Source: Geobacter sp.
Lineage (GTDB): Bacteria > Desulfobacterota > Desulfuromonadia > Geobacterales > DSM-12255
DNA length: 39,224 nucleotides
Reading direction: 5' to 3'
Assembly (NCBI GenBank): GCA_009886125.1
Contig: VFJK01000096.1
Coordinates: forward strand, 1 to 39,224
Shown here: positions 11,457 to 20,422 of the stretch, one piece after another
Layout: the number at the start of each line of letters is the position of its first letter
Position numbering within the stretch: the first letter of the stretch is position 1
Translations under genes and position numbers: made by a program
The notes under the pieces: model-generated
Told to the model about the DNA's origin: nothing
Seen by the model: only the letters and a program-made list of their open reading frames with translations
The model's database searches: none

Positions 11457-11804
11457 ATGCCCACTTTTGATAAGTCCGCTCGGCTTCGTAAGCGTAGTGA
11501 GTTTATGATGCTTGCCGCAAGTGGTAAAAAATGCGGCGCGCCGCATTTTATTGTGATAACTAGTGTTCCGGCGTTTTTATGGTCCAGGCTCGGCATTACT
11601 GTAAGTAGAAAAGTGGGTAATGCCGTTATCCGTAACAGGATAAAACGTCACATTAGAGAGTTTTACCGAAACAACAAGAGTTTGTTTCCTTTGGCTGACT
11701 ACAACATCATTGCCCGTAGTGGAGCATCTCATCTCGATTATTCCGCACTCTGCCAGGAACTCGCCAATGCACTCAGCAGAATTGGCCAGAAGAGCAGCCA
11801 TTAG
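11457..11804 (+). CDS. rnpA: Ribonuclease P protein component
   Basis: RnpA is the protein subunit of RNase P, which trims the 5' leaders of tRNA precursors; it binds the leader and stabilises the catalytic RNA. The 115-residue basic protein contains [22 protein letters not shown], which includes the RNR motif diagnostic of the family, and a conserved N-terminal phenylalanine patch ([12 protein letters not shown]). The start ATG has only a weak ribosome-binding sequence, so translation may be coupled to rpmH. The 3' end overlaps yidD by 38 bases in another frame, a common arrangement. Confidence 0.95.
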   Translation: MPTFDKSARLRKRSEFMMLAASGKKCGAPHFIVITSVPAFLWSRLGITVSRKVGNAVIRNRIKRHIREFYRNNKSLFPLADYNIIARSGASHLDYSALCQELANALSRIGQKSSH

Positions 11805-12006
11805 GCTTGCAGTCGCTACGCTACGCTTTTATCAGAGGTTTCTTTCGCCTTATACTGGAACGTCCTGCCGATTTTATCCCTCCTGTTCAGAATATTCAAT
11901 TCGCTCATTAGAGAAACACGGTCTTTTTCTGGGCTTTTTCAAGACAGTATTGCGCCTTGCTAAATGTCATCCCCTTCATCCAGGTGGGTATGACCCTGTA
12001 CATTGA
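11767..12006 (+). CDS. yidD: Membrane protein insertion efficiency factor YidD
   Basis: YidD is a small inner-membrane-associated protein thought to assist YidC in inserting proteins. The 79-residue product has the hallmark core [20 protein letters not shown], followed by SEYS and [12 protein letters not shown], with the three conserved cysteines (residues 34, 40 and 67). I chose the ATG at 11767 because AGGA at 11755-11758 lies eight bases upstream; an ATG at 11710 in the same frame would add 19 residues unlike the family. It sits between rnpA and yidC, as in most bacteria. Confidence 0.93.
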   Translation: MHSAELARRAAIRLAVATLRFYQRFLSPYTGTSCRFYPSCSEYSIRSLEKHGLFLGFFKTVLRLAKCHPLHPGGYDPVH

Positions 12007-12022
12007 TTAATTCGGAGGCTTT

Positions 12023-13621
12023 ATGGAAAAGAGAGTTCTAATTGCAGTTCTGCTGTCTATAGCAGTTATGTATGGCTACACAATGATTTTCCCCCAGCAA
12101 AAAACGATTCCGCAGAAGGAAGAAGTTTCGAAATCTGATATCAAGGTGACGTCGCCGAATGTTTCTATAACTACCCCAGAGATTGTTGCCGCGACACTGG
12201 CCTTGCCTGTTTCAACCCTGGCTGTAAAGGATATTACCGTTGAAAATGATGTATTTATCGTCGTGATTGCAGCGCAAAATGGCGCAATTAAGAAGCTCTC
12301 ACTCAAGAAATATAAGGATCTTGCCGGTTCCAAAGGGACACCGATAGTTCTGATAAAAGATGACAATCAGAGCCCATTAACCATGGTAAGCAGTTATCCT
12401 GGCTTTTCTCCAGAAAGCGATTTCTTCTTCTCTTCAAATATCGAGCAGGCTAACATTTCCGGTTCTGAGACAAAATCAATTGATCTTTCTGCGAAAACAT
12501 CGAACGGACTTCTCCTTAAAAAAACGTATACTTTTACCGGTAACAGCTACTCTATCGCTCTTGCCAGTTCTGTTACAAATATATCCTCCCCTCCCCTGAC
12601 TGGACAAATACAGTTAACCCTCAGAAACCCATCTGTAAAACCAAAGGATGATGATGGCAGATTTGAAGTCTTTGGTCCTGTAACACTTTCAGATTCTGGC
12701 ATTACATTTGACACTATTGCCGATCTTGGCAAGACTGAAAAAATTTATGATAAAGGGGTAAAATGGAGCGGTTTTGGAGATAAGTATTTTCTTAATGCGG
12801 TAGTGTCGGGAGGCAGCGACCCCTCGGCCCTCTCTTTAAAGGATTCTAAAGGGGTCCTGCTCCAGAGGTTTTCTTCCCCGAAATTAACATTAAATCAAGG
12901 CCAGGCCTGTAGCACTACCCAGAACCTCTTTTTCGGTCCAAAGGATCTTGACATTCTTAAGGCTCAAGGTGTTCAGCTCGATGGGGCTATTGATCTTGGC
13001 TGGTTTTCTGCGATTGCGAAACCATTGCTGCATTCGTTAAAGCTGTTTTATGGCTACCTTCACAACTATGGCCTTGCGATCATCGTCATTACCGTCATTC
13101 TGAAGATACTTTTCTTTCCGCTTACTCACAAGAGTTACAAGTCGATGAAGGAAATGCAGAAGCTTCAGCCGAAGATGCAGGAGCTTAAAGACAAGTTCAA
13201 AGATGATCGAGACGGCCTTAACCGCTCTGTTATGGAATTGTACAAGGCTCACAAGGTAAACCCCCTGGGTGGTTGTTTGCCTATGATTGTTCAAATCCCG
13301 GTTTTCTTCGGGCTTTACAAGGCACTGATGTTTTCTATAGAGCTTCGCCATGCGCCTTTTTACTTCTGGCTCCAGGACTTATCCGCTAAGGACCCATATT
13401 ATGTAACGCCGATTATTATGGGCGCTACCATGTTTATTCAGCAGAAAATGACTCCTACAAACATGGATCCTATCCAGGCAAAGATGATGTTGGCGCTCCC
13501 TGTAGTGTTTACTTTCATGTTTCTTAATTTCCCTTCCGGGCTCGTTCTCTACTGGCTCGTAAATAATATACTGACTATTGCCCAGCAGGCTTATATTAAC
13601 AAGACCCTTAAAGAGACTTGA
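12023..13621 (+). CDS. yidC: Membrane protein insertase YidC
   Basis: YidC inserts and folds inner-membrane proteins alone or with SecYEG. The 532-residue protein has the Gram-negative layout: an N-terminal membrane segment (RVLIAVLLSIAVMYGYTMIF), a large periplasmic beta-sandwich domain (about 60-320), then the conserved five-helix core. Landmarks in the core are YGLAIIVITVILKILFFPLT, with the conserved arginine-type groove region after it, the cytoplasmic hairpin KEMQKLQPKMQELKDKFKDD, and NPLGGCLPMIVQIPVFFGLY. GGAGG lies before the ATG. No jag/khpB gene follows; mnmE begins seven bases after the stop. Confidence 0.97.
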   Translation: MEKRVLIAVLLSIAVMYGYTMIFPQQKTIPQKEEVSKSDIKVTSPNVSITTPEIVAATLALPVSTLAVKDITVENDVFIVVIAAQNGAIKKLSLKKYKDLAGSKGTPIVLIKDDNQSPLTMVSSYPGFSPESDFFFSSNIEQANISGSETKSIDLSAKTSNGLLLKKTYTFTGNSYSIALASSVTNISSPPLTGQIQLTLRNPSVKPKDDDGRFEVFGPVTLSDSGITFDTIADLGKTEKIYDKGVKWSGFGDKYFLNAVVSGGSDPSALSLKDSKGVLLQRFSSPKLTLNQGQACSTTQNLFFGPKDLDILKAQGVQLDGAIDLGWFSAIAKPLLHSLKLFYGYLHNYGLAIIVITVILKILFFPLTHKSYKSMKEMQKLQPKMQELKDKFKDDRDGLNRSVMELYKAHKVNPLGGCLPMIVQIPVFFGLYKALMFSIELRHAPFYFWLQDLSAKDPYYVTPIIMGATMFIQQKMTPTNMDPIQAKMMLALPVVFTFMFLNFPSGLVLYWLVNNILTIAQQAYINKTLKET

Positions 13622-13628
13622 TATTGCC

Positions 13629-14999
13629 ATGTATGTCGAAGACACAATAGCGGCTGTCAGTACTCCCTGTGGCGAAGGCGGGATAGCCATTATCAGGATT
13701 AGCGGATCTGATTCACTTCGCATCCTTGATTCTTTATACAGACCTTCACGTGACGGTGGCTTTGATAGCCACCGTTTTTATTATGGCTCTGTTATTGATC
13801 CCGCAACCGGGTCTCTTCTTGATGAAGTCATGTCAGTGTATATGAGAGCTCCGAAGACGTATACTCGCGAAGATGTCGTTGAAATACACTGCCACGGTGG
13901 GACCCTGGTTGTTCAGCTTGTTCTCGCAGCGGTCCTTGCCTCTGGTGCCCGGCTTGCCGAGCCTGGCGAATTCACTAAAAGAGCATTTTTGAACGGCAGG
14001 CTGGATCTTGTTCAGGCTGAAGCTACTATTGAGATAATAAGGTCGAAAACTACAGCGGCAGTCTCCCTTGCACAGCACCATAGGGAAGGGCTTCTCTCTT
14101 CCAGATTATATGAGATCCGTGACTCCCTCCGACATATACTTGCTCTTCTTGAGGCTTATATAGATTTTCCTGATGAAGATCTTGGCGAAGCTGATTCATC
14201 CCTTGTAATACAGCTTTCCGAATCCGCGTTAGCTAATGCCTCAGGATTGCTAGATTCCTACATGGAGGGAAAAGTTTTAAGAGATGGCATTTCGGTGATA
14301 ATTGCCGGCAAGCCAAATGTCGGCAAGTCAAGTCTTCTTAACACCTTGTTATCGGAGAAGAGGGCAATTGTCACTTCAATCCCCGGAACAACCAGGGATA
14401 TTATAGAAGAGGTTGTCAATATCCGCGGGCTTCCGGTAACATTACTTGATACTGCAGGCATATGTCTGAGCGATGATCCCGTAGAGAGTGAGGGGATAAC
14501 CCGCGCTCGCAACAGGATACCGACTGCGGATCTTGTCATACTTCTGCTGGATGCCTCTCGACCTTTTGATCATGATGATATTCTTTCTTTTGAAGCCGTT
14601 GGCGACACTCCTCATATAGTCGTTGTAAACAAAGATGACCTTTTGAGCGGCCTGGTGATCCCCGATTGCTACCAGCCCGCGAACCTTTATTTTATCTCTA
14701 CCTTGACGGGTGAAGGGGTTGATCCTTTAAAAGAAGGCATTGCCAATCTCTTTCTTCACGGAAAGCTTACAGATAATCGCGATCTGGTGCTTCTTTCTGA
14801 CGCTCGACACCGTGACGCTCTCTTGAAAGTTGTTAAGTCGTTGTCGGCTTTTGTTGATTCGTTCGTTGCTGCTCCTTCTTTTGAGTTGCTCGCCATTGAT
14901 TTAAGGGATGCACTTGATGCTTTAGGCCAGATTACCGGTGAAACAACTCCCGACGACATTCTGGACCTTGTTTTCAGTAAATTCTGCATTGGAAAGTAG
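13629..14999 (+). CDS. mnmE: tRNA modification GTPase MnmE
   Basis: MnmE works with MnmG to add the 5-aminomethyl or carboxymethylaminomethyl group to wobble uridine 34 of certain tRNAs. The 456-residue protein has the formyl-THF-binding N-terminal domain (MYVEDTIAAVSTPCGEGGIA), a helical domain, and an inserted G domain with G1 GKPNVGKSS (227-235), the DTAG G3 motif and NKDD G4. It ends in FCIGK, whose cysteine is the conserved C-terminal catalytic residue. The start at 13629 matches the family; an in-frame upstream ATG at 13578 lies inside yidC. Confidence 0.97.
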   Translation: MYVEDTIAAVSTPCGEGGIAIIRISGSDSLRILDSLYRPSRDGGFDSHRFYYGSVIDPATGSLLDEVMSVYMRAPKTYTREDVVEIHCHGGTLVVQLVLAAVLASGARLAEPGEFTKRAFLNGRLDLVQAEATIEIIRSKTTAAVSLAQHHREGLLSSRLYEIRDSLRHILALLEAYIDFPDEDLGEADSSLVIQLSESALANASGLLDSYMEGKVLRDGISVIIAGKPNVGKSSLLNTLLSEKRAIVTSIPGTTRDIIEEVVNIRGLPVTLLDTAGICLSDDPVESEGITRARNRIPTADLVILLLDASRPFDHDDILSFEAVGDTPHIVVVNKDDLLSGLVIPDCYQPANLYFISTLTGEGVDPLKEGIANLFLHGKLTDNRDLVLLSDARHRDALLKVVKSLSAFVDSFVAAPSFELLAIDLRDALDALGQITGETTPDDILDLVFSKFCIGK

Positions 15000-15001
15000 G
15001 G

Positions 15002-15017
15002 TGTTCCACGTGGAACA
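15002..15017. promoter_or_regulatory. parS centromere site (ParB binding)
   Basis: The 16-base palindrome TGTTCCACGTGGAACA matches the ParB site consensus TGTTNCACGTGNAACA at every fixed position. It lies in the mnmE-mnmG gap three bases after the mnmE stop, about 4-5.6 kb from the probable origin, where chromosomal parS sites usually cluster. parA and parB themselves are not in this window. Confidence 0.9.
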
Positions 15018-15098
15018 ATCTTCTCAAGCCCTGCAATCATTAGCTGTCAGCGTTGTATACAGTATATTTAGCCTGAGGTCTGTGAAACGGTGGTTGCC

Positions 15099-16973
15099 AT
15101 GATTCAATATGACATAATGTATGATGTGATAGTCGTTGGCGGGGGGCATGCTGGCTGTGAGGCGTCTCTTGCTGCAGCACGCATGGGGTGCAAGACCCTG
15201 CTTCTGAGTATTAATCTTGACGCGATCGCGCTCATGTCTTGTAACCCGGCTATTGGCGGTCAGGCAAAAGGGCATATTGTAAGAGAGATAGATGCGCTCG
15301 GCGGCGAAATGGGTAAAAATATCGATGCAACCGGAATTCAGTTCAGAATCCTGAATACAAGAAAGGGCCCGGCTGTAAGGGCCTCCAGGGCGCAGGCAGA
15401 TAAGCAACAATACCGGCTCAGGATGAAGAGGGTGCTGGAGAGGGAAAAGAACCTTGATCTGAAGCAAGGTGAAGTTACTGCTCTTTATCTGGAGGAAGGG
15501 ACCGTTAAGGGCGTAGACACAAGGGCGAATGTCAGATTCCTCGCGAAAACGGTTGTGCTTACGACAGGCACTTTCATGCGCGGGCTTATTCATATCGGAC
15601 TGACAAGCTATCCGGGAGGAAGAGCCGGTGATATCCCGTCAATCGGACTATCAGACCAGCTAAGGGAGATCGGATTCAATGTCGGCCGGCTTAAAACCGG
15701 AACACCGGCAAGGTTGGATGGCCGAACAATCAACTTCAGTTGTCTTGAGCAGCAGTGTGGAGACATAAAACCACAACCATTCTCGTTCTCGACAGTAAGT
15801 ATTGATCGGGAGCAGCTTCCCTGCTATATCGCTTATACAAATCCTCAGAGCCACGATATAATAAGAAAAGGACTTGACAGATCACCTCTCTACGCCGGTA
15901 TCATCGAGGGTGTCGGGCCGAGATACTGTCCTTCGATAGAAGACAAGGTGGTTCGTTTCCCTGAGAAGGAGCGGCATCAGAGTTTTCTGGAGCCTGAAGG
16001 TTCAGATACTGTCGAATATTACCCCTCAGGGCTTTCGATGTCGCTTCCTATCGATGTTCAGTGGGCCTTTTACAGAAGCATGAAAGGGTTTGAACGGGTA
16101 GAGATCATGCGGCCTGCATATGCAATTGAGTATGATTACGTTGACCCGATTCAACTGCATGCATCACTTGAAACAAAAATAGTGAAACACCTATTCCATG
16201 CGGGTCAGATAAACGGTACATCCGGATATGAAGAAGCCGCAGGGCAGGGTATTATTGCAGGAATAAACGCAGCGCTACGTGTTCTGGGAAAAGAAAGCAT
16301 TATTCTTGATAGAAGTGAAGCATATATAGGGGTGATGATAGATGACCTTGTTACAATGGGGACTAAAGAGCCATATAGAATGTTTACTTCAAGGGCTGAG
16401 TACCGGCTTCTTCTCAGAGAGGATAATGCTGATCTTCGCCTGAGAGATAAAGGGTTTGAGCTTGGGCTTGTATCGGCTAATGAATATATGCTCTTTGTTA
16501 AAAAAAGAGAGATGATTAAAAGCAGCCTGGAAAAAATAAAGCAGCAGAAGCTGTTCAAGTCAACTGCAAGCCCGGATTTTCTGGCCAGGCATGAGCTCGG
16601 AGATATCCAGAACTCGATTACATTTGAGCAACTCCTGAAGCGCCCATCCTTTTCATATGAAGAGCTTGGAGCCCTTGACCCGTCGTATCTGGACACACCG
16701 GCAGACGTTCGTGATCAGGTTGAAATACAAGTAAGATATGCCGGTTATATAGATCGACAGCATGATCAGATCAAGAAAATGGAAAAGATGGAGTCAACGA
16801 GAATCCCGGGAGAATTTGCGTATAAAGATGTCGGTGGAATTACTGCAGAGGTAAGGGAAAAGCTTGAAAAGTTCAGGCCGGATACTCTTGGGCAGGCTTC
16901 AAGGATTCAGGGGGTGACACCAGCGGCGATGGCAGTTTTATCGATCGCTCTGAAGAGTCGGGAGCAGAATTGA
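15099..16973 (+). CDS. mnmG: tRNA uridine 5-carboxymethylaminomethyl modification enzyme MnmG
   Basis: MnmG (GidA) is the FAD- and NADH-dependent partner of MnmE in wobble-uridine modification. It opens with the FAD-binding motif YDVIVVGGGHAGCEASLAAA and has the family signatures CNPAIGGQAKGHIVREIDALGG and GPAVRASRAQADK, followed by GRLKTGTPARL. The helical C-terminal domain (from about residue 550) ends with the conserved GVTPAAMAVL. I take the ATG at 15099, five bases after GGTGG; a GTG at 15090 or the ATG at 15117 are alternatives. It overlaps rsmG by four bases. Confidence 0.96.
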   Translation: MIQYDIMYDVIVVGGGHAGCEASLAAARMGCKTLLLSINLDAIALMSCNPAIGGQAKGHIVREIDALGGEMGKNIDATGIQFRILNTRKGPAVRASRAQADKQQYRLRMKRVLEREKNLDLKQGEVTALYLEEGTVKGVDTRANVRFLAKTVVLTTGTFMRGLIHIGLTSYPGGRAGDIPSIGLSDQLREIGFNVGRLKTGTPARLDGRTINFSCLEQQCGDIKPQPFSFSTVSIDREQLPCYIAYTNPQSHDIIRKGLDRSPLYAGIIEGVGPRYCPSIEDKVVRFPEKERHQSFLEPEGSDTVEYYPSGLSMSLPIDVQWAFYRSMKGFERVEIMRPAYAIEYDYVDPIQLHASLETKIVKHLFHAGQINGTSGYEEAAGQGIIAGINAALRVLGKESIILDRSEAYIGVMIDDLVTMGTKEPYRMFTSRAEYRLLLREDNADLRLRDKGFELGLVSANEYMLFVKKREMIKSSLEKIKQQKLFKSTASPDFLARHELGDIQNSITFEQLLKRPSFSYEELGALDPSYLDTPADVRDQVEIQVRYAGYIDRQHDQIKKMEKMESTRIPGEFAYKDVGGITAEVREKLEKFRPDTLGQASRIQGVTPAAMAVLSIALKSREQN

Positions 16974-17623
16974 CTGATGAATTGAAAATACTATCTGAAG
17001 GTGCTGAATCCTTAGGGATAATGCTTGACGAATTGCAGGTAAGAAAATTCTCTATTTTGATAACGGAGCTGTCGAAGTGGAACCATAAAGTAAACCTGAC
17101 AGCAATCAGGGACTCAAAAGAGATTGTCGTAAAGCATTTACTTGACTCTCTGACACTTCCTGCTTACGTAACTATGAACGGGAGCCTGTTGGATATCGGA
17201 TCCGGGGGAGGCTTCCCGTCTATTCCCGTTTGCATTATCAGGCCGGATCTTTATATTGTCTCTGTCGATGCAGTACAAAAGAAAATCATGTTTCAGAAAC
17301 ATATTGCGCGAACTTTGAACCTTGATAATTTTACCGCAGTTCATGCAAGAGGGGAGTCGCTTTTGGAGGATCGCGGAGAAAGATTCGATTTCGTTGTATC
17401 GAGGGCGTTTTCAAGTTTAAAAAGTTTTGCCGAACTTTCACGGCCGCTACTTGCTGATGATGGTAAAATAGTTGCCATGAAAGGTTCAGGTGGCAAGAGT
17501 GAGGCTCTGGAAGCGGAAGCGACATTAGAGTCGTCAATGATGAAGATTGATCGAGTCATTGAATTCCTGCTTCCAGTTTCAGGCGACAGCCGATCATTGG
17601 TAGTGATCTCTAAAATACAATAG
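16970..17623 (+). CDS. rsmG: 16S rRNA (guanine-N7)-methyltransferase RsmG
   Basis: RsmG (GidB) uses S-adenosylmethionine to methylate N7 of G527 in 16S rRNA. The 217-residue protein has the family N-terminus with KWNHKVNLTAI and KHLLDSLTL, the SAM-binding loop LDIGSGGGFPSIPV, and VVSRAFSSLKSFAELSRPLL further on. The start is TTG at 16970, which overlaps the mnmG stop and has GGAG five bases upstream, so translation is probably coupled. In many genomes parA-parB come next; here there is a 262-base non-coding gap and then hemH. Confidence 0.95.
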   Translation: MTDELKILSEGAESLGIMLDELQVRKFSILITELSKWNHKVNLTAIRDSKEIVVKHLLDSLTLPAYVTMNGSLLDIGSGGGFPSIPVCIIRPDLYIVSVDAVQKKIMFQKHIARTLNLDNFTAVHARGESLLEDRGERFDFVVSRAFSSLKSFAELSRPLLADDGKIVAMKGSGGKSEALEAEATLESSMMKIDRVIEFLLPVSGDSRSLVVISKIQ

Positions 17624-17835
17624 GTGTTCGCGAGCGAATCAATGAAAATGGTTTTAAGTCCATACGCCCTTCAATCGAGCCATATCCGTCTATAATCGCT
17701 GGCCCGGTTACGGGCATGGCAGCACATGCAGCAATGAGATTAAATCGATCCTGGCGCATTTATGGGGGCCTGTAATCTGCCTAATTATTGTGCAGTTGCG
17801 CTTTAACTCAAGTTGTCCGGTGCAAGGAAGTCGAG

Positions 17836-17846
17836 TCTGGTAAAAT
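17836..17846 (+). promoter_or_regulatory. Possible extended -10 promoter for hemH
   Basis: TGGTAAAAT at 17838-17846 fits an extended -10 element (TGn plus a 5/6 match to TATAAT), about 40 bases before the hemH start. No good -35 lies at the usual distance. I recognise nothing else in the rsmG-hemH gap (17624-17885). Confidence 0.3.
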
Positions 17847-17885
17847 AATCAAGGTTACACTGACTGTATAGTGTTGAGGGGTGAT

Positions 17886-18839
17886 ATGACCAGGAAGAGA
17901 GCGGTTCTTCTTTTGCAGATGGGTGGTCCGGATTCGATGGATGCGGTTGAGCCGTTTCTGCTCAACCTGTTTTCTGACAGGGAGATAATAAAAATCGGAC
18001 CGGCCTGGCTTCAGCCGGTTATTGCAAGGCTGATCGTAAAGAGAAGAGCTTCTCATGTCGAGGAGAACTATAGGCAGATCGGTGGCAAGTCACCTCTTCG
18101 GCAGCTTACAGAAGAGCAGGCAGCAAGCCTTGAAAAAGAGCTGGGAAACGGCTATAGATGTTTTGTCGCCATGCGATATTGGCATCCTTCAACGATAGAA
18201 GCGCTTGCTGAAATAAAGAAAGCCGGCATCACTGACGTCACCGCACTTTCTCTGTACCCACACTATTCAAAAGCCACGACAGGTTCAAGCGTAAAAGAGC
18301 TTAAAAGGGTCCTTGCAGAAGCAAGAGTAAGCTTTAATGTTAAATACATAGAGAGTTTCTACAGTAATCCACAGTATATTGAAGCCCTTCAAGACCGGAT
18401 TACAGAAGGGCTTAGCCAATTTCACCCCCTGGCAGATGTCGAACTGCTCTTCTCGGCTCACTCACTTCCGGTTTCATTCATCCAGGACGGGGATCCCTAT
18501 CTGGAGCAGATAGAAGAGAGTGTTAAACTGGTCATGAAGAACTTTGATATTCCACATCACCTTTCATTTCAGTCAAAAGCGGGGCCGGTGAAGTGGCTTG
18601 AGCCGTCAACAGATGAAATGCTGAAAAATCTGGCTCAAAATGGTTCTAAAAACATTCTGGTAGTCCCGCTTTCATTTGTCTCGGACCATATTGAGACTCT
18701 GCATGAAATAGATATCGAATACTCAAAAAAAGCGTGGGATCTTGGTATAACCAGATTCGAGAGGGCTCCCTCCTTGAACAGTTCGCCGAAATTTATTAAG
18801 TGTCTTGCAAATCTCGTTAGAAAAGCCGATGGAGAGTAA
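17886..18839 (+). CDS. hemH: Ferrochelatase (heme synthesis)
   Basis: HemH inserts ferrous iron into a porphyrin at the end of heme synthesis, which a cytochrome-rich Geobacter-like organism needs heavily. The 317-residue protein starts [17 protein letters not shown] and carries the catalytic histidine in SAHSLP (His192) plus the conserved acidic stretch [14 protein letters not shown]. The start is the ATG at 17886, with GAGGGG just upstream. Whether the substrate is protoporphyrin IX or coproporphyrin III cannot be told from sequence alone. The 3' end overlaps a small CxxC protein by 11 bases. Confidence 0.94.
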   Translation: MTRKRAVLLLQMGGPDSMDAVEPFLLNLFSDREIIKIGPAWLQPVIARLIVKRRASHVEENYRQIGGKSPLRQLTEEQAASLEKELGNGYRCFVAMRYWHPSTIEALAEIKKAGITDVTALSLYPHYSKATTGSSVKELKRVLAEARVSFNVKYIESFYSNPQYIEALQDRITEGLSQFHPLADVELLFSAHSLPVSFIQDGDPYLEQIEESVKLVMKNFDIPHHLSFQSKAGPVKWLEPSTDEMLKNLAQNGSKNILVVPLSFVSDHIETLHEIDIEYSKKAWDLGITRFERAPSLNSSPKFIKCLANLVRKADGE

Positions 18840-19023
18840 AGACAAAAAGAGGTGTGCCCTCTGCGGAGTACCATTTGATAAAACAGATGCAAGTTCACCG
18901 TTTATTCAAGCAGGTCAATGGCTGGCAGAGGACGTGTGGGAAGACAGCGGAACTATCTGTGATATGTGTCTTGAAAACAGAGGGAGACTGGCAATGATGT
19001 ATCTACACGATAAGAACAGGTAG
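18829..19023 (+). CDS. Small CxxC (zinc-ribbon-like) protein
   Basis: This 64-residue protein begins [16 protein letters not shown] and has a second pair, [10 protein letters not shown], about 35 residues later. Two CxxC knuckles at this spacing suggest one bound metal, probably zinc, in a small ribbon fold. The rest includes a tryptophan-containing acidic stretch ([17 protein letters not shown]). It overlaps the end of hemH by 11 bases with no good ribosome-binding sequence, so translation is probably coupled. A longer frame opens at 18805. Its stop abuts the stop of convergent nadA. I do not recognise the family; a link to heme or iron handling is only suggested by position. Confidence 0.7.
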   Translation: MESKDKKRCALCGVPFDKTDASSPFIQAGQWLAEDVWEDSGTICDMCLENRGRLAMMYLHDKNR

Positions 19024-19935
19024 TCAGTCTCTGGGTACAGCGATCATCCTGTCAAGGGCTCTTTTCGCTGGGATTCTTATCCGGTCTGATACGGTAACAA
19101 CAGGTGACATAGTCTCAAGGGCAGACAGAACATCCTCAAGAGAGGTCAGTTTCATATTCGGGCAGATCAGGGCAGGTGATGCCAGGATAAACTCTTTGTC
19201 AGGGCTCTCTTTCTGCAATCTATAAAGAATCCCCGCTTCGGTTCCGATAATAAATCGCTTTACTCCGCTTTTTTTACAGTAGTCATACATCCCTGAAGTA
19301 GAGCATACATGGTCAGCCAGAGCGACTACTGCCGGGTTACATTCCGGGTGACAGATAAAGAGCGCATCAGGATTGCAGCTTTTCAGAGAGGTTACAACAT
19401 CAGGTTTTAATCTCTCGTGCGTCGGGCAGTATCCGTCCCAAAAATGAAATTTCTTGTTGCTGAAACGGGAGACATACTGTCCCAGGTTTCTGTCAGGCGT
19501 AAAGATCACTTCACTGTCAGGAAGTGAATTTACAACTTTGATGGCATTTGCTGATGTACAGCAGATATCACTGACCGCTTTTACCTCAGCAGAGGAGTTG
19601 ACATACGTGACTACCGGCATACCCGGCTTTTCTGACCTGAACCGTACAAGCTCATCTGCCGTGATCATGTCCGCCATTGGACACCCGGCATCCAGGCGAG
19701 GCAGAATAACGGTCTTTTCAGGAGCGAGTATGGCTGCTGATTCAGCCATGAAATGTACCCCGCAGAAAATAATTACATCTTTAGAGGTCCTGGCAGCTTC
19801 CTGGGAGAGCGCCAGCGAGTCGCCGGTAATGTCTGCAATCTCTTGCACTTCGTCTCGCATGTAGTTATGGGCGAGAAGAATGGCATTGCGGGCATCAAGT
19901 AATCTTCGTATCTCCTGTTGTATCGAATCAGACAT
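19024..19935 (-). CDS. nadA: Quinolinate synthase A
   Basis: NadA condenses iminoaspartate with dihydroxyacetone phosphate to quinolinate, an early step of NAD synthesis, using an oxygen-sensitive 4Fe-4S cluster. The protein shows [23 protein letters not shown] near the start, FCGVHFMAE with a cluster cysteine, [10 protein letters not shown], and [11 protein letters not shown] near the end with the last ligand cysteine. I choose the ATG at 19935, five bases after GAGG; the frame extends to a TTG at 19968, but that lies too close to the predicted promoter. It is divergent from tatA and convergent with the small CxxC gene. Confidence 0.95.
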   Translation of the reverse strand: MSDSIQQEIRRLLDARNAILLAHNYMRDEVQEIADITGDSLALSQEAARTSKDVIIFCGVHFMAESAAILAPEKTVILPRLDAGCPMADMITADELVRFRSEKPGMPVVTYVNSSAEVKAVSDICCTSANAIKVVNSLPDSEVIFTPDRNLGQYVSRFSNKKFHFWDGYCPTHERLKPDVVTSLKSCNPDALFICHPECNPAVVALADHVCSTSGMYDYCKKSGVKRFIIGTEAGILYRLQKESPDKEFILASPALICPNMKLTSLEDVLSALETMSPVVTVSDRIRIPAKRALDRMIAVPRD

Positions 19936-19970
19936 CATCGCCTCATGTTCAGGTTGAAAAGTTAGCAAAG

Positions 19971-19999
19971 ATACTAGACAATGTTGACTCTGCTGTCAA
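19971..19999 (-). promoter_or_regulatory. Sigma70-like promoter for nadA
   Basis: On the minus strand TTGACA (19999-19994) is followed after 17 bases by TAGTAT (19976-19971). Transcription would start about 30 bases before the nadA ATG at 19935. Confidence 0.5.
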
Positions 20000-20010
20000 A
20001 TCCTTTGCCA

Positions 20011-20039
20011 TTGACTATACGGCATAAAAACACTATCAT
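20011..20039 (+). promoter_or_regulatory. Sigma70-like promoter for tatA
   Basis: TTGACT (20011-20016), a 17-base spacer and TATCAT (20034-20039) each match consensus in five of six positions. The tat gene starts at 20073. Confidence 0.6.
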
Positions 20040-20072
20040 TTTTCAGATGTAAGGAAGTTCAGGAGGGGACTT

Positions 20073-20354
20073 ATGTTTGGAATCGGAATGCCGGAGATGA
20101 TAGTTATTCTGGTCATAGCTTTAATTGTTATCGGCCCTCAGAAGCTACCTGAGCTTGCAAAATCCCTTGGCAAAGGGCTTGCCGAATTCAAGAAGGCAGC
20201 TGATGATTTCAGGCAAGGGGTTGAGGATGAGGCTAAAGCAAGCGAGGAAAAAGAGCGAAGTGGAACTGCTCTTGAGGTGGCTAAGGAAGAAGCCGGAGAT
20301 GTTAAAGAAAAGATATACGAAAAGAAAAAAGAAGATTCACATATCAAAGGGTAA
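20073..20354 (+). CDS. Twin-arginine translocase subunit, TatA/TatB family
   Basis: This family forms the pore or receptor component of the Tat pathway, which exports folded, often cofactor-bearing proteins. The 93-residue protein has one N-terminal membrane helix ([16 protein letters not shown]), the hinge [16 protein letters not shown], an amphipathic helix ([18 protein letters not shown]) and a charged tail. The Glu near residue 8 and the Gly-Pro hinge with Glu at the start of the helix are compatible with TatB as well as TatA, so I leave the symbol blank. AGGAGG precedes the ATG, and it has its own promoter and terminator. No tatC is in the window. Confidence 0.9.
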   Translation: MFGIGMPEMIVILVIALIVIGPQKLPELAKSLGKGLAEFKKAADDFRQGVEDEAKASEEKERSGTALEVAKEEAGDVKEKIYEKKKEDSHIKG

Positions 20355-20399
20355 CTTAAAGAAAAATCCGTACGGAAAAATGGGTTTGCAATTATCAGA

Positions 20400-20422
20400 G
20401 GCGGGGAATCCCCGCCTTTTTT
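20400..20422 (+). terminator. Rho-independent terminator after tatA/B
   Basis: GGCGGGG (20400-20406), loop AAT, CCCCGCC (20410-20416), then six T. The T-run is only on the plus strand. It touches the stop codon of convergent cpoB. Confidence 0.9.

Noticed and set aside
17624-17885. Possible remnant of parAB after rsmG
   Set aside because: Both strands were read; short frames show no ParA Walker or ParB-like sequence. No riboswitch or tRNA pattern recognised.
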